A stretch of DNA of 64,000 bases from an uncultured Oxalobacteraceae bacterium (GCA_903914535.1 CAIWPG010000140.1:1-64000), one strand, 5' to 3'; counted from the first letter of the stretch, positions 48,170-58,681 are shown. Translations and numbers: made by a program. The notes: a model not told the origin generated them from the sequence alone.

Positions 48170-50335
48170 ATGAGTAAATCAACTACAGCTACGACAGACA
48201 ACAGTAGCTCGGCAACCGTTGCGGCAGCCGTTTTAGTAGCGCAGGAACAAGAGCTGGCGGGTAGTCCTGCCAATTCACGTCGGCCTGGCGCAGAATGTAT
48301 TGAGTTGATTGCCTCCATGCGTTTTGCAATCAGCTTATTAAGCCTGATTGCAATTGCATCGGTAATCGGCACCATTCTTAAGCAAAATGAGCCTGCCAAT
48401 AATTATGTAAATCAATTCGGACCATTCTGGTATGAAGTGTTTAATCGTTTAAGCCTGTATACGGTTTATTCCAGCTGGTGGTTTTTACTCATTATGGCGT
48501 TTTTGGTGCTATCGACCAGTTTGTGCATCCTTCGTAATTCCCCCAAAATGCTGAAGGATATGCGTAGCTGGCGCGATAATGTTCGTGAGCAGTCACTTAC
48601 TAATTTTTCTCATAAGGCGGCATGGCAAAGTACATTTACCCGTCCCGAACTGGCAATGCAACTGGAAAATCAGCTCAGACAACGTGGTTACAGAGTCAAA
48701 CTGCTTGAAAAATCAGGTGCGACTTTGCTTGCAGCTAAAAAAGGCGCAGCAAATAAATTAGGTTATATTTTTGCTCATAGTGCAATTGTCATTATCTGCA
48801 TAGGCGGGTTGCTGGATTCCGGGTTGGCTATTCATGTCCAGGAATGGTTTATGGGCAAAGTGCCGTTTGATGGTAATGGCATTATCAGTCAGATTGACAA
48901 GAAGCACAGGCTTAGTTTGTCTACTCCTACATTTCGCGGTAATGCTATGATACCAGAGGGGCAAAGTACCAGCACTGCTATTATTTCAGAGCAAACCGGT
49001 GTATTGCTACAAGATCTGCCGTTTACGATTAAGCTTAATAAATTCATTATTGAGTATTACTCAACCGGCATGCCTAAGTTGTTTGCCAGTGAAGTTGTAG
49101 TACAGGATCATGCCAGCGGCGCTACTTTTCCTGCAACGATTAAAGTGAATCAACCCCTGACTTATCGGGGTATCTCTGTTTATCAGTCCAGCTTTGAAGA
49201 TGGCGGAAGTAAATTGCAACTGGCAGCCTACCCGATGTCAGGCTCCGGCAGATCACGGTTTATGCTGAATGGTGAAGTTGGCGGAACCACACCGTTGTTA
49301 GCCGGTGATTACACCATTGAATGGTCCGGGTTTCGCCCTTTTAATGTTGAAGATATGGCTGCCAACGGCAAAGATGTACGGGCTGCTGATCCTGCAATGA
49401 GTTTTAACCAGCAAGTGGTGAGCAACCTGAACAAACATTCCGGTTCTGCCGGTAAAAGTGAAAATACCAAAGACCTGAAAAATGTCGGTGCCAGTGTGCA
49501 GTATAAATTACGTGATAAAACAGGTCAGGCGCGTGAATTCAATAATTACATGCAGTCGGTATTATTGGATGGATCCTATGTGTTTTTGACCGGAACCCGT
49601 GATTCTCCTTCAGAACCGTTCCGCTATTTACGTATTCCTGCCGATGATAATGATTCGGTGCAAGAGTGGATGCGTCTGCGTGCCGCCTTGTTTAATCCGG
49701 AATTGCGTGCCAGGGCTGCTGCTAATTATGCTGCTCATGCTTTTACCAAGGAGGGTGCAGACACCGGTCTGCGCACTCAGTTACAGGCATCCTCTGATAA
49801 AAGCCTGACTATTTTTTCTGGTGATGGAAAAAAAGCAGGATTCATGGCGATATCTGGCTTTTTGCAAAAAATTCCGGCAGCCGATCAGGAAAAAGCAGCA
49901 GACGTCTTTATGAAAATACTCAACGGCAGTTTGTGGGAGTTGTGGCAGGTGGCGCGGCAACAGGATAGTATCCCTGTATTAGAACTAACCGAAAAACATG
50001 CACAATTTCTGCAACTGGCCAGTATTGCTTTATCGGATTCTTTTTTCTATCGCGCACCGGTTTACCTGCAACTGACTTCGTATAATGAAGTCAAAGCGTC
50101 TGTGTTGCAAATTACGCGTTCACCGGGAAAAAATGTCGTTTATCTGGGGTGTCTGTTACTGACCCTGGGGGTCTTTTCCATGTTTTATATTCGTGAGCGT
50201 CGCATATGGGTGTGGATAAAAGAGGGTGGCCCGGGTGCGCATGCATTAATGGCGATGAGTTCACAGCGTAAAACATTGGATTTCGAACAAGAATTCATCA
50301 AGCTCAAATCTGAACTGGCAGGCGCTGCGGAGTGA
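48170..50335 (+). CDS. resB: System II cytochrome c biogenesis protein ResB (Ccs1)
   Basis: The 721-residue membrane protein works with CcsA/CcsB to deliver haem and keep apocytochrome c reduced. After a 45-residue polar N-terminus it has three helices in the first 230 residues (ISLLSLIAIASVIGTILKQNEP, WWFLLIMAFLVLSTSLCIL, AHSAIVIICIGGLLDSGLA). A large periplasmic domain (about 235-650) and a final helix (YLGCLLLTLGVFSMFYIRERR) follow. The start codon lies unusually close to the preceding terminator, with no clear Shine-Dalgarno. Confidence 0.92.
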   Translation: MSKSTTATTDNSSSATVAAAVLVAQEQELAGSPANSRRPGAECIELIASMRFAISLLSLIAIASVIGTILKQNEPANNYVNQFGPFWYEVFNRLSLYTVYSSWWFLLIMAFLVLSTSLCILRNSPKMLKDMRSWRDNVREQSLTNFSHKAAWQSTFTRPELAMQLENQLRQRGYRVKLLEKSGATLLAAKKGAANKLGYIFAHSAIVIICIGGLLDSGLAIHVQEWFMGKVPFDGNGIISQIDKKHRLSLSTPTFRGNAMIPEGQSTSTAIISEQTGVLLQDLPFTIKLNKFIIEYYSTGMPKLFASEVVVQDHASGATFPATIKVNQPLTYRGISVYQSSFEDGGSKLQLAAYPMSGSGRSRFMLNGEVGGTTPLLAGDYTIEWSGFRPFNVEDMAANGKDVRAADPAMSFNQQVVSNLNKHSGSAGKSENTKDLKNVGASVQYKLRDKTGQAREFNNYMQSVLLDGSYVFLTGTRDSPSEPFRYLRIPADDNDSVQEWMRLRAALFNPELRARAAANYAAHAFTKEGADTGLRTQLQASSDKSLTIFSGDGKKAGFMAISGFLQKIPAADQEKAADVFMKILNGSLWELWQVARQQDSIPVLELTEKHAQFLQLASIALSDSFFYRAPVYLQLTSYNEVKASVLQITRSPGKNVVYLGCLLLTLGVFSMFYIRERRIWVWIKEGGPGAHALMAMSSQRKTLDFEQEFIKLKSELAGAAE

Positions 50336-50499
50336 TTGTTCGCCGGATGTTACTATAGCCGGCGCATCACGTCTGATGAACTGCTAAAGCCAGTAAGCTC
50401 GCCTTTTGGGGCTGTAAGATAAGCGGAAGAGATGTACACTCTTTCCGGTATTTTTTTGTGCCGTCATGATGACGGTTTGACCGATTGCTGGAGAATAAG

Positions 50500-51645
50500 A
50501 TGGAAATGACGCAAGTTTATCAACCGTATCAGGGTTTTTTTAAACGACTGACTTCGCTCGACTGGTGCTATGCCATTGCATTAGCCATTGCATCCGGAGT
50601 GAGCCTGGTTAAATTTAGTCATTTTATGGATTATTACGAGCAAGCGGTTTTGGTGTTGGCTGCGCCTGTTTTTGCTTTGGTCGGCTGGAACTGGAGGCGT
50701 GTACAAGGGCTGTTATTGTTACTGGCACTGGTGTGCTGGTTCGCTATTACGCAATATGCCGGTCATCTGGATATGGCTAACAGTAAATTTTTCTTAAAAT
50801 ATTTATTCTCTTCTCAGTCCGCCATTTTGTGGATGAGTACTTTATTTTTCTTATCTACCCTGTTTTACTGGGGTGGGGTACTTACCCGTACCGCGCTGGG
50901 TTATTCCATTGGCACGCTATTGTGTCAGGCCGCGGTGGTGATGGGTTTTATCGGTATGCTGGTGCGCTGGTATGAATCGTATTTGCTGGGTGCTGATATC
51001 GGTCATATTCCGGTATCTAATTTGTACGAAGTATTCGTCTTGTTTTCTCTGATTACCGCTCTGTTTTATTTGTACTACGAAGAGCAGTACAACACCCGTC
51101 AAATGGGGCCGTTTGTGCTGCTGGTTATTTCTGCTGCTGTTGGTTTTTTATTGTGGTATACCGTTAAGCGCGATGCCGCTGAAATTCAGCCTTTGGTTCC
51201 TGCTTTACAAAGTTGGTGGATGAAGATTCATGTCCCGGCCAATTTTATTGGTTATGGTACGTTTTCACTGGCGGCCATGGTCGGGGTGGCATATTTGCTC
51301 AAGGCCAGGGGTAAACTGGCAGATCGTTTGCCGTCGCTGGAGGTGCTGGACGATGTGATGTATAAAGCCATTACTGTTGGTTTTGCTTTTTTTACCATTG
51401 CTACTATCCTGGGTGCTTTATGGGCTGCCGATGCCTGGGGCGGTTACTGGTCCTGGGACCCGAAGGAAACATGGGCGCTGATTGTCTGGCTTAATTATGC
51501 GGCATGGTTACATATGCGTTTAATGAAAGGCTTGCGTGGCCAGGTTGCCGCCTGGTGGGCCGTGATGGGTTTATTGGTTACTTCATTTGCATTTTTGGGG
51601 GTCAATATGTTTCTATCCGGCTTGCATTCGTATGGCACCTTGTAA
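50500..51645 (+). CDS. ccsB: System II cytochrome c biogenesis protein CcsB (CcsA family)
   Basis: The 381-residue membrane protein has the haem-binding WWD motif WGGYWSWDPKETWALIVWL in its C-terminal half with flanking His residues (WLHMR) and about eight helices. It forms the cytochrome c synthase with ResB. ATG 50500 follows CTGGAGAATAAG; an in-frame TTG is 5 codons upstream. The 164-bp gap after resB contains an imperfect hairpin and T-run near 50426-50460. Confidence 0.92.
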   Translation: MEMTQVYQPYQGFFKRLTSLDWCYAIALAIASGVSLVKFSHFMDYYEQAVLVLAAPVFALVGWNWRRVQGLLLLLALVCWFAITQYAGHLDMANSKFFLKYLFSSQSAILWMSTLFFLSTLFYWGGVLTRTALGYSIGTLLCQAAVVMGFIGMLVRWYESYLLGADIGHIPVSNLYEVFVLFSLITALFYLYYEEQYNTRQMGPFVLLVISAAVGFLLWYTVKRDAAEIQPLVPALQSWWMKIHVPANFIGYGTFSLAAMVGVAYLLKARGKLADRLPSLEVLDDVMYKAITVGFAFFTIATILGALWAADAWGGYWSWDPKETWALIVWLNYAAWLHMRLMKGLRGQVAAWWAVMGLLVTSFAFLGVNMFLSGLHSYGTL

Positions 51646-51743
51646 GGATAGAGTCCTGCAATAAAAAATAATTGCTCCATTAGTGTAAGCTTAGTGATGC
51701 AGTCCCCGACTAAGTCATATAGCCGCTCACTTATGGAGTTAAT

Positions 51744-52724
51744 ATGCGTCTCATCCACCGTCAGTCCGAACTTATTCTGCCTTCTGAAATTACTCCGCGA
51801 GAGGTGGTTGAGGAGCGCCGTGATTTTATCCGGAAATTAGCTTTGGGTTCCATTGCCAGCGCAGGATTACTGGAAATGGCGGGTCGCCGTGCTTTTGCGC
51901 AAAGCATTGGGGGGCAAGGAACACATCTGGCCGCCAGCGCCAATACCAATTATGTGGTCATGGATAAAAAGACCGCTTATAAAGATGCCACGACCTACAA
52001 CAATTACTATGAATTTGGCACGGATAAATCCGAGCCGGCGCAAACCGCCGGCAGTCTTAAAACCAGGCCGTGGACAATAAGTATAGAGGGATTGGTTAAA
52101 AAGCCCTTGGTGCTTGATCTGGATAGTCTGATGAAGCTGGCACCGATGGAAGAGCGGATTTATCGCCTGCGTTGCGTCGAAGGCTGGTCGATGGTGATTC
52201 CCTGGATTGGATTTTCACTTTCTAATCTGATTAAAAAAGTCGAACCGACTGGCAGTGCTAAGTTTATTGAATTCACCAGCCTTGCTGATAAAAAACAGAT
52301 GCCCGGATTGCAGAGCGGTGTGTTGGAGTGGCCTTATGTCGAGGGTTTGCGTCTGGATGAAGCCTTACATCCGCTGGCCTTACTCACTTTTGGTATGTAT
52401 GGTGAAGTTTTACCTAATCAAAATGGTGCGCCGGTACGTGTGGTATTGCCATGGAAATACGGATTTAAATCAGCTAAGGCTATCGTTAAAATTCGTTTTA
52501 CCAGTGAACAGCCCCGTACCGCCTGGAATCAGGCTGCGCCACGGGAATACGGTTTTTATTCCAATGTGAACCCGGAAGTAGATCATCCGCGTTGGTCACA
52601 ATCAAGCGAGCGTCGTATCGGGGAAGACAGTTTTTTTGCTAAAAAACGTAAAACACTGATGTTTAACGGCTACCCGGAAGTCGCGTCTTTGTATAGCGGT
52701 ATGGATCTGAAAAAATATTTTTAA
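51744..52724 (+). CDS. msrP: Protein-methionine-sulfoxide reductase catalytic subunit MsrP
   Basis: The 326-residue periplasmic molybdoenzyme repairs oxidised methionines of exported proteins. A Tat signal (RR at 25-26 in [13 protein letters not shown]) precedes the mature part. The molybdenum-ligating Cys is C144 in [15 protein letters not shown]. Stop and the msrQ start share one base at 52724. Good RBS (GGAGTT) before ATG. Confidence 0.94.
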   Translation: MRLIHRQSELILPSEITPREVVEERRDFIRKLALGSIASAGLLEMAGRRAFAQSIGGQGTHLAASANTNYVVMDKKTAYKDATTYNNYYEFGTDKSEPAQTAGSLKTRPWTISIEGLVKKPLVLDLDSLMKLAPMEERIYRLRCVEGWSMVIPWIGFSLSNLIKKVEPTGSAKFIEFTSLADKKQMPGLQSGVLEWPYVEGLRLDEALHPLALLTFGMYGEVLPNQNGAPVRVVLPWKYGFKSAKAIVKIRFTSEQPRTAWNQAAPREYGFYSNVNPEVDHPRWSQSSERRIGEDSFFAKKRKTLMFNGYPEVASLYSGMDLKKYF

Positions 52725-53344
52725 TGAATATTAAACAACAAAACAGCATAAAGTCAGTGGTGTTTATTGCGGCACTGTTTCCTGTATTCCGGTTAATTTT
52801 TGCAGTTTTTACCGATAATCTGGGTGCGAATCCGATTGAATTCATTACCCGTAATACCGGTGACTGGACTTTGTATTTTCTGTGTATTACGTTGTCGGTC
52901 ACGCCGGTACGGCGCATGATGCAATGGCCCTGGTTGCTTAAATGGCGCCGCATGCTGGGTTTATATGTATTCTTTTACGCGCTGCTGCATTTCATCACTT
53001 TTTTGTGGTTTGATCATTTTTTTGATATTGATGAAATGCTGAAAGACATTATCAAACGACCATTTATTCTGGTGGGTTTCAGCGCGTTTATATTACTGAT
53101 TCCATTGGTGCTGACCAGTACCAATAAAATGATTAAACGTTTGGGTGGTAAGCGCTGGCAATGGCTGCACCGCTTGGTGTATGTGATTGCCCCGCTGGGA
53201 ATTTTGCACTATGTCTGGATGAAGGCCGGTAAACATAATTTTACACAACCGGTTATCTGGGGAAGTATTGTTGCTGTGTTATTGTTGTTACGTATAGTGT
53301 GGGCAGTGCAAAAAAACCGGGCCGGGAAGATGGCGGCAGGATAA
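52724..53344 (+). CDS. msrQ: Haem-binding membrane subunit MsrQ
   Basis: The 206-residue membrane protein has five to six helices of the ferric-reductase-like family, with histidines in YALLHFITFLWFDHFF, WLHRLVYVIAPLGILHYVW that bind haem. It passes electrons from the quinone pool or flavin to MsrP. It is translationally coupled to msrP. Confidence 0.93.
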   Translation: MNIKQQNSIKSVVFIAALFPVFRLIFAVFTDNLGANPIEFITRNTGDWTLYFLCITLSVTPVRRMMQWPWLLKWRRMLGLYVFFYALLHFITFLWFDHFFDIDEMLKDIIKRPFILVGFSAFILLIPLVLTSTNKMIKRLGGKRWQWLHRLVYVIAPLGILHYVWMKAGKHNFTQPVIWGSIVAVLLLLRIVWAVQKNRAGKMAAG

Positions 53345-53384
53345 GCCGGGTTGAGTTGCTGCCGGTTTTCCTGCCGGGGATGAT

Positions 53385-53600
53385 TTATTTGCTGGCCGGG
53401 GTGGCAGATGCAGCAGGAGTTGTTGCTGCCGGCTCAGGCAGAACAGCGGCTGCCGGATTGGTTGGCGTGCTGGCTTTGGCTGGTATTGGTGTCATTTGCG
53501 GTCCCGGCAGAACAGGCAGGGTGAGCGGGCCTTTTTGACCGCAGGCGCAGACAGCTGCAATGATCAGGGAGTATAAACTGAGGCGAAAAAAAGACGTCAT
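53385..53600 (-). CDS. lptM: LPS-assembly associated lipoprotein LptM
   Basis: The 71-residue lipoprotein has a signal with lipobox AVCAC (C20 lipidated) followed directly by GQKGPLTLP, the hallmark of LptM (YifL). LptM helps mature the LptDE translocon in the outer membrane. The rest is a Pro/Ala/Thr-rich tail. It is divergent from cyaY. Confidence 0.9.
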   Translation of the reverse strand: MTSFFRLSLYSLIIAAVCACGQKGPLTLPVLPGPQMTPIPAKASTPTNPAAAVLPEPAATTPAASATPASK

Positions 53601-53648
53601 GGTGGTTATCTCTTACAATAGCGGTTTATGAACGTGGTGGAGTGTAGC

Positions 53649-53972
53649 ATGACCGAAACAGAATTTTTGACCCTGATCGATGCAAGCCTGTCCCATATTG
53701 AACAAATGTTTGAGGATGCCGGTCAGCAGGGCGACGTTGATGTCGAATGCAGTCGCAGCGGATCGTTGTTGGAAATTGAATTCTTACACAACGGTTCAAA
53801 AATCATTATCAACAGTCAGGCCCCTCTCAGCGAACTTTGGGTTGCGGCAAAGTCGGGCGGATTTCATTATAAGCACGATGGACTGCATTGGATCAATACC
53901 CGTGACGGGAGTGAGTTAATGGCCTCGTTAAAGGCCATTGCGCAGGCACAGGGTGGTTTGCTTATTATGTAA
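53649..53972 (+). CDS. cyaY: Iron donor/frataxin protein CyaY
   Basis: The 107-residue frataxin homologue has the acidic first helix (MTETEFLTLIDASLSHIEQMFEDAG), the DVDVECSRSGSLLEIEF strand and QAPLSELWVAAKSGGFHYKHDG. It binds iron and tunes IscS-dependent Fe-S assembly. ATG 53649 fits the family N-terminus; the frame is open 7 codons further. lptM-cyaY divergence next to PBP1A is common in betaproteobacteria. Confidence 0.93.
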   Translation: MTETEFLTLIDASLSHIEQMFEDAGQQGDVDVECSRSGSLLEIEFLHNGSKIIINSQAPLSELWVAAKSGGFHYKHDGLHWINTRDGSELMASLKAIAQAQGGLLIM

Positions 53973-53995
53973 GCCGTCCGCTTAGCTTTTATCTT

Positions 53996-56338
53996 TCATT
54001 GCTGAGCTGTGACAGCTGAAGTCGCCGGTGCAGACGCCGGCGCCTGAACCGGTGCTAATGCCGGTGAACCCGCTTCAATACCTATACTGCGTACTACTGC
54101 TTCGGGCGGAGTATCTGCATACATAATATCACCACCATCGCTTTGTATCAGACCGCCCGGCATGGCACGTTCTTCCGCAGGCAGGTGACGCAGTGCTGTT
54201 TGCATAAAGCCGATCCAGATCGGTAATGCCAGTCCGCCGCCGAATTCGTGGTTACCCAGGTTTTTCGGCTGGTCAAAGCCTATCCAGGCCACCCCGACCA
54301 ATCTTGGCTGATAGCCTGCAAACCAGGCATCAAATGAATTGTTTGTTGTGCCGGTTTTACCCGCAAGATCAGCGCGTTTTAATACCGAAGCCCGGGCACC
54401 GGTGCCGGTTTTAACGACACTTTGCAATAAACTATCCATCACAAATGCATTTCTTGCACTAATCACCCGATTTTCTTCATTGCCAGGGGCATCTGCTTTG
54501 GTTTCATGCAAAATTCTTCCGGCGGAGTCGGTAATTTTGCTGATCAGGTAGGGTTTTATGCTATAGCCGCCATTGGCAAATACCGCATAAGCCGCCGCCA
54601 TTTGTAAGGGGGTTACGGCACCTGAACCCAGCGCCAGCGGTAAGTAAGGCGGATTTTTATCAGAATCAAAACCAAACTTCATCGCATACTCTTGCGCGTA
54701 ATTGACTCCAATGTATTGCATAATCTGGATAGAGACCATGTTTTTTGACTGTGCCAGTGCGTTGCGCATGGTCATGGGGCCGCTGTACTCGTCTTCTGCA
54801 TTTTTGGGTTCCCATGGCATACCACCGGTTTGCGCAGATGAAAAAGACAGGGGGGCATCATTAATCAGTGTTGACGGAGATAAGCCTTTTTCCAGGGCAG
54901 CAGAGTAGATAAAGGGTTTAAACGTCGAACCGGGTTGTCGCCATGCCTGAGTGACATGGTTGAATTCATTACGTTTGAAGTCAAATCCGCCAACCATGGC
55001 CCGTATGGCTCCTGTACCGGTATCTGTCGCTACAAAGGCAGATTCGACTTCCGGTAATTGGGTAATGCTCCAGCCGGAACCATCTTGCATGACACGAATG
55101 ACGGCGCCACGCTGTATTTTATGTTTAGCTGCGGCCGAGCTGGAAAGACTACTGGCGGCAAAGCTAAGACCTGCCCCCGAAATGGTGATTTCTTCGCCAT
55201 TGGAGTTAATGGCGAGAACTTTTTTAGGTGAGGCATCCAGTACCACTGCGGTTAAAATATCGTCACTGGACGGAAAATCATTGAACGCGGTTTCAATATC
55301 ATCATCGGCATCTGCCGGGTTACTTGAGATATCTAAAAAGGCATCCGGTCCGCGATAGCCGTGGCGTTTTTCATAGTCCATTACAGTACGGCGCATGGCA
55401 TGATAAGCGGCATCCTGTTCTGCTTTGGTAATAGTGGTGTAAACATTAAACCCGCGTGTGTAGCTTTCGTCCTTAAATTCGTTGTATACCGTCTGACGTG
55501 CGATTTCTGCTACATATTCAGCATGAATGCCAAATTCATTGCTGCTGGTTTTAATTTGCAGTTGCTGTGCTTTTGCCTGTTGATAGGCTGATTCTGTCAG
55601 GTAATCCATCTGGCGCATCAGTTGCAAGACGACGAGTTGTCTGGCTTTGGCCCGTTTGGGGTTAGTAATGGGATTGACGCGTGATGGTGATTTTGGCAGG
55701 CCGGCTAGCATGGCTGCTTCTGCCGGTGTGATTGCACTGAGTTTTTTCCCAAAATAAATTTGTGCAGCAGAGGCAAAGCCATATGCACGTTGCCCGAGAT
55801 AAATCTGGTTCATGTACAGTTCAAGAATCTGATCTTTAGTCAGGTTCTTTTCGATTTTCCAGGTCAGTAATGCTTCAATTAATTTACGTTTATAGGTTTG
55901 CTCATTGGTGAGGTAAAAATTGCGTGCCACTTGTTGCGTGATGGTGGAGGCTCCTTGCTTTGGTCCGCCGCTAAAGTTGGTCATGTTATGCAGCAATGCC
56001 CGGAAATTACCGATAATATAAATACCGTTATGCTCGTAAAAATGCTGATCTTCAACTGCCAGCAAGGCATGTTTCATGACAAGCGGGATATCGGCAATCG
56101 GTGTTACGTGCCGGCGTTCTTCACCAAATTCAGCCAGCAATACATTGTCTGCTGAAAAAACACGCAGGGGCATTTTAGGATGATAGCTGGTGATGGTATC
56201 AAGCTCTGGTAAATTCGGATATAACACCACCGCGGCAAAAGCAATTATCAGGGCTCCGATAAGGAGGATGGCAGCAAAAAGTGCGGCCAGGATGACCGCA
56301 ATACGCTTATAAGAGTACCTGAAAGGAGTGAGCTGCAT
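53996..56338 (-). CDS. Penicillin-binding protein 1A, copy 2 (downstream)
   Basis: The 780-residue class A PBP polymerises and crosslinks peptidoglycan. An N-terminal anchor helix (about 12-40) is followed by the GT51 domain with catalytic Glu96 in AVEDQHFYEH, an OB-like insert, and the transpeptidase domain with GSTFKPF (near 470), SKN and KTGTTN (near 663). The tail is Ala/Pro-rich. AACAGGT precedes ATG. It lies 18 bp after the paralogue at 56357 and is clearly a tandem duplicate with diverged sequence. Confidence 0.93.
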   Translation of the reverse strand: MQLTPFRYSYKRIAVILAALFAAILLIGALIIAFAAVVLYPNLPELDTITSYHPKMPLRVFSADNVLLAEFGEERRHVTPIADIPLVMKHALLAVEDQHFYEHNGIYIIGNFRALLHNMTNFSGGPKQGASTITQQVARNFYLTNEQTYKRKLIEALLTWKIEKNLTKDQILELYMNQIYLGQRAYGFASAAQIYFGKKLSAITPAEAAMLAGLPKSPSRVNPITNPKRAKARQLVVLQLMRQMDYLTESAYQQAKAQQLQIKTSSNEFGIHAEYVAEIARQTVYNEFKDESYTRGFNVYTTITKAEQDAAYHAMRRTVMDYEKRHGYRGPDAFLDISSNPADADDDIETAFNDFPSSDDILTAVVLDASPKKVLAINSNGEEITISGAGLSFAASSLSSSAAAKHKIQRGAVIRVMQDGSGWSITQLPEVESAFVATDTGTGAIRAMVGGFDFKRNEFNHVTQAWRQPGSTFKPFIYSAALEKGLSPSTLINDAPLSFSSAQTGGMPWEPKNAEDEYSGPMTMRNALAQSKNMVSIQIMQYIGVNYAQEYAMKFGFDSDKNPPYLPLALGSGAVTPLQMAAAYAVFANGGYSIKPYLISKITDSAGRILHETKADAPGNEENRVISARNAFVMDSLLQSVVKTGTGARASVLKRADLAGKTGTTNNSFDAWFAGYQPRLVGVAWIGFDQPKNLGNHEFGGGLALPIWIGFMQTALRHLPAEERAMPGGLIQSDGGDIMYADTPPEAVVRSIGIEAGSPALAPVQAPASAPATSAVTAQQ

Positions 56339-56356
56339 ACCTGTTTCGTAGAAAAG

Positions 56357-58681
56357 TTAGTTGGTGGCCGGCGCGTTTTCGGTTGTCGCCGGGGCAGGCG
56401 TATCCAGATCGTGAATGCTGGTGCCGGGAGGATTTTCGGCGTAATAATAATCCCCCTGAGTCTGGATGATACCATTAGGAACGGGACGCTCTTCCATAGG
56501 CAGATTTTTTAATGCCGTTTGCATGTAGCCGATCCAGATCGGCAGCGACAGGCCGCCCCCTGTTTCACGGTTACCCAGGTTGCGGGGCTGGTCAAAGCCC
56601 ATCCAGGCAATACCAACGAGTTTGGCCTGATAACCGGCAAACCAGGCATCTATCGAATCGTTGGTCGTACCTGTTTTTCCTGCCAGATCGGTGCGATTCA
56701 GCGACATGGCACGTGCCGCAGTACCGTACCTGACTACGTCTTTGAGCATGCTATCGATGAGAAACGCATTGCGCTCATCAATAACACGATTGTCTTCATT
56801 GCCTGCCTGTGCCGGTCTGGTACGCGATAAAACTTTACCGTTATTGTCAGTAATTCTGGAAATAAGGTAAGGGTTGATTTTATATCCGCCATTGGCAAAT
56901 ACGGAATAGGCCCCTGCCATCTGTAAGGGAGTGACTGCACCTGCGCCCAGTGCGAGGGTCAGGTAGGGAGGGTTTTTTTCGGGATCAAAACCAAAGCGGG
57001 TAATGTATTTTTGTCCGTATTTCGCACCAATTCTGTTCAGAATGCGAATAGAAATCATATTTTTCGATTTGGTCAGTCCTTTACGCATAGTCATCGGACC
57101 TTCGTACTTATTGTCGTAATTTTTAGGTTCCCATGCTTGTCCGCCTGTTTGCCCTGCGCCAAAGGAAATAGGAGCATCATCAATGATAGTGGCAGGTGAT
57201 AGTCCTTTTTCGAGGGAAGCTGAATAAATAAACGGTTTAAAGCTGGAGCCGGGCTGGCGCCAGGCCTGGGTTACATGGTTGAATTTATTGCGATTGTAGT
57301 CAAAACCGCCAACCAGCGCCCGTATGGCCCCATCACTGGTATTGGCCGCAATAAAAGCGGATTCTACTTCTGGCATTTGGGTAATAGTCCAAGTTTTTCC
57401 ATCTAAAATCACCCGGATAATCGAGCCGCGGACAATTTTACGTTTGGGTGCTGCCGTCGGACTTAATCCGCTGCTTGCAAAGCTTAAGCCGGTACCCGTC
57501 AGACTGACTTCATCACCGTTTGACATAACGGCACGTACATGCTTCTGGTCGGCTTCCAGCACCAGGGCAGCGACGATATCGTCGCTGTCAGGATGGTCTG
57601 ACAGTGCATCTTCAATGGCATCGTCTGCTTCACTTTTATCTTCGGGTATGTCGATGTATCCTTCAGGGCCACGATAACCATGTTTTTTCTCGTAATCCAT
57701 TACGCCGCGACGTAAGGATAAATAGGCCGCATCCTGGTCTGCTTTAGTAATGGTGGTGTATACGTTCAGACCCAGGCTGTAGGTTTCGTCTTTAAATTGC
57801 TCATAGACCATTTGTCTGGCCATTTCAGTGACATATTCCGCATGAATGCCGTAATCGCTGCCATCATTGTTAATGTGGACGTCTTCGTTTTTAGCTTGCG
57901 TATATTCGGCAGTAGTGAGATAACCAAGTTGTAACATCCGCTGTAGAATGACGAGTTGTCTGCTTTTGGCTCGTTTGGGATTCGAAATCGGGTTGGAGGC
58001 ACCCGGTGCTTTGGGTAAACCAGCCAGCATTGCAGCTTCGGCAATGGTGATGTCTTGTAATTTTTTACCAAAATAGATTTGTGCCGCAGATGCAAAACCG
58101 TATGCGTGTTGTCCCAAATAAATCTGGTTCATGTAAATTTCCAGAATCTGGTCTTTGCTTAGATTTTGTTCTATCTTCCATGCCATCAGAACTTCGTAGA
58201 TCTTTCGTTTAAATGTTTGCTCACTGGAGAGGAAAAAGTTACGGGCTACCTGCTGTGTGATAGTCGATGCGCCCTGTTTGCTGCCACCCATGGCATTATG
58301 CAGAGCCGCACGTGTGATGCCAAGGTAGTCGACCCCGCCGTGTTCATAAAAACGTTCATCTTCCGTAGCCAGTAGTGTTTTTTTCATGATGTCAGGAATA
58401 TCTTTGATCTGCATCACACTGCGTCGTTCTTCACCGAACTCACCCAGTAACACATTGTCAGATGAAAAAATCCTAAGTGGTATTTTGGGGCGATAGCTGG
58501 TAATTGAGTCCAGCGGTGGTAAATTGGGATAAGCCATGGTCAATGCAAAAATCACGATTAACACGCCTGTTATGATCAGGCCTGCAATCGTGCCAAAAAA
58601 ACCAAGGATAAATTTAGTCAGGGCGTGACGCTTTTTTTTGGGCGTTGATGCGGGCGGTGTGGTCGGAGATTCTGGTGTCAT
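56357..58681 (-). CDS. mrcA: Penicillin-binding protein 1A, copy 1 (upstream)
   Basis: The 774-residue class A PBP has a longer cytoplasmic N-terminus (PESPTTPPASTPKKKRHAL) than its neighbour. The anchor helix and GT51 follow, with catalytic Glu107 in ATEDERFYEHGG. The transpeptidase motifs are GSSFKPF (near 477), SKN and KTGTTN (near 670). ATG 58681 is used; TTG 58693 is possible. It is divergent from pilM, the usual position of mrcA in this order, so it is the likelier ancestral copy. Confidence 0.94.
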   Translation of the reverse strand: MTPESPTTPPASTPKKKRHALTKFILGFFGTIAGLIITGVLIVIFALTMAYPNLPPLDSITSYRPKIPLRIFSSDNVLLGEFGEERRSVMQIKDIPDIMKKTLLATEDERFYEHGGVDYLGITRAALHNAMGGSKQGASTITQQVARNFFLSSEQTFKRKIYEVLMAWKIEQNLSKDQILEIYMNQIYLGQHAYGFASAAQIYFGKKLQDITIAEAAMLAGLPKAPGASNPISNPKRAKSRQLVILQRMLQLGYLTTAEYTQAKNEDVHINNDGSDYGIHAEYVTEMARQMVYEQFKDETYSLGLNVYTTITKADQDAAYLSLRRGVMDYEKKHGYRGPEGYIDIPEDKSEADDAIEDALSDHPDSDDIVAALVLEADQKHVRAVMSNGDEVSLTGTGLSFASSGLSPTAAPKRKIVRGSIIRVILDGKTWTITQMPEVESAFIAANTSDGAIRALVGGFDYNRNKFNHVTQAWRQPGSSFKPFIYSASLEKGLSPATIIDDAPISFGAGQTGGQAWEPKNYDNKYEGPMTMRKGLTKSKNMISIRILNRIGAKYGQKYITRFGFDPEKNPPYLTLALGAGAVTPLQMAGAYSVFANGGYKINPYLISRITDNNGKVLSRTRPAQAGNEDNRVIDERNAFLIDSMLKDVVRYGTAARAMSLNRTDLAGKTGTTNDSIDAWFAGYQAKLVGIAWMGFDQPRNLGNRETGGGLSLPIWIGYMQTALKNLPMEERPVPNGIIQTQGDYYYAENPPGTSIHDLDTPAPATTENAPATN

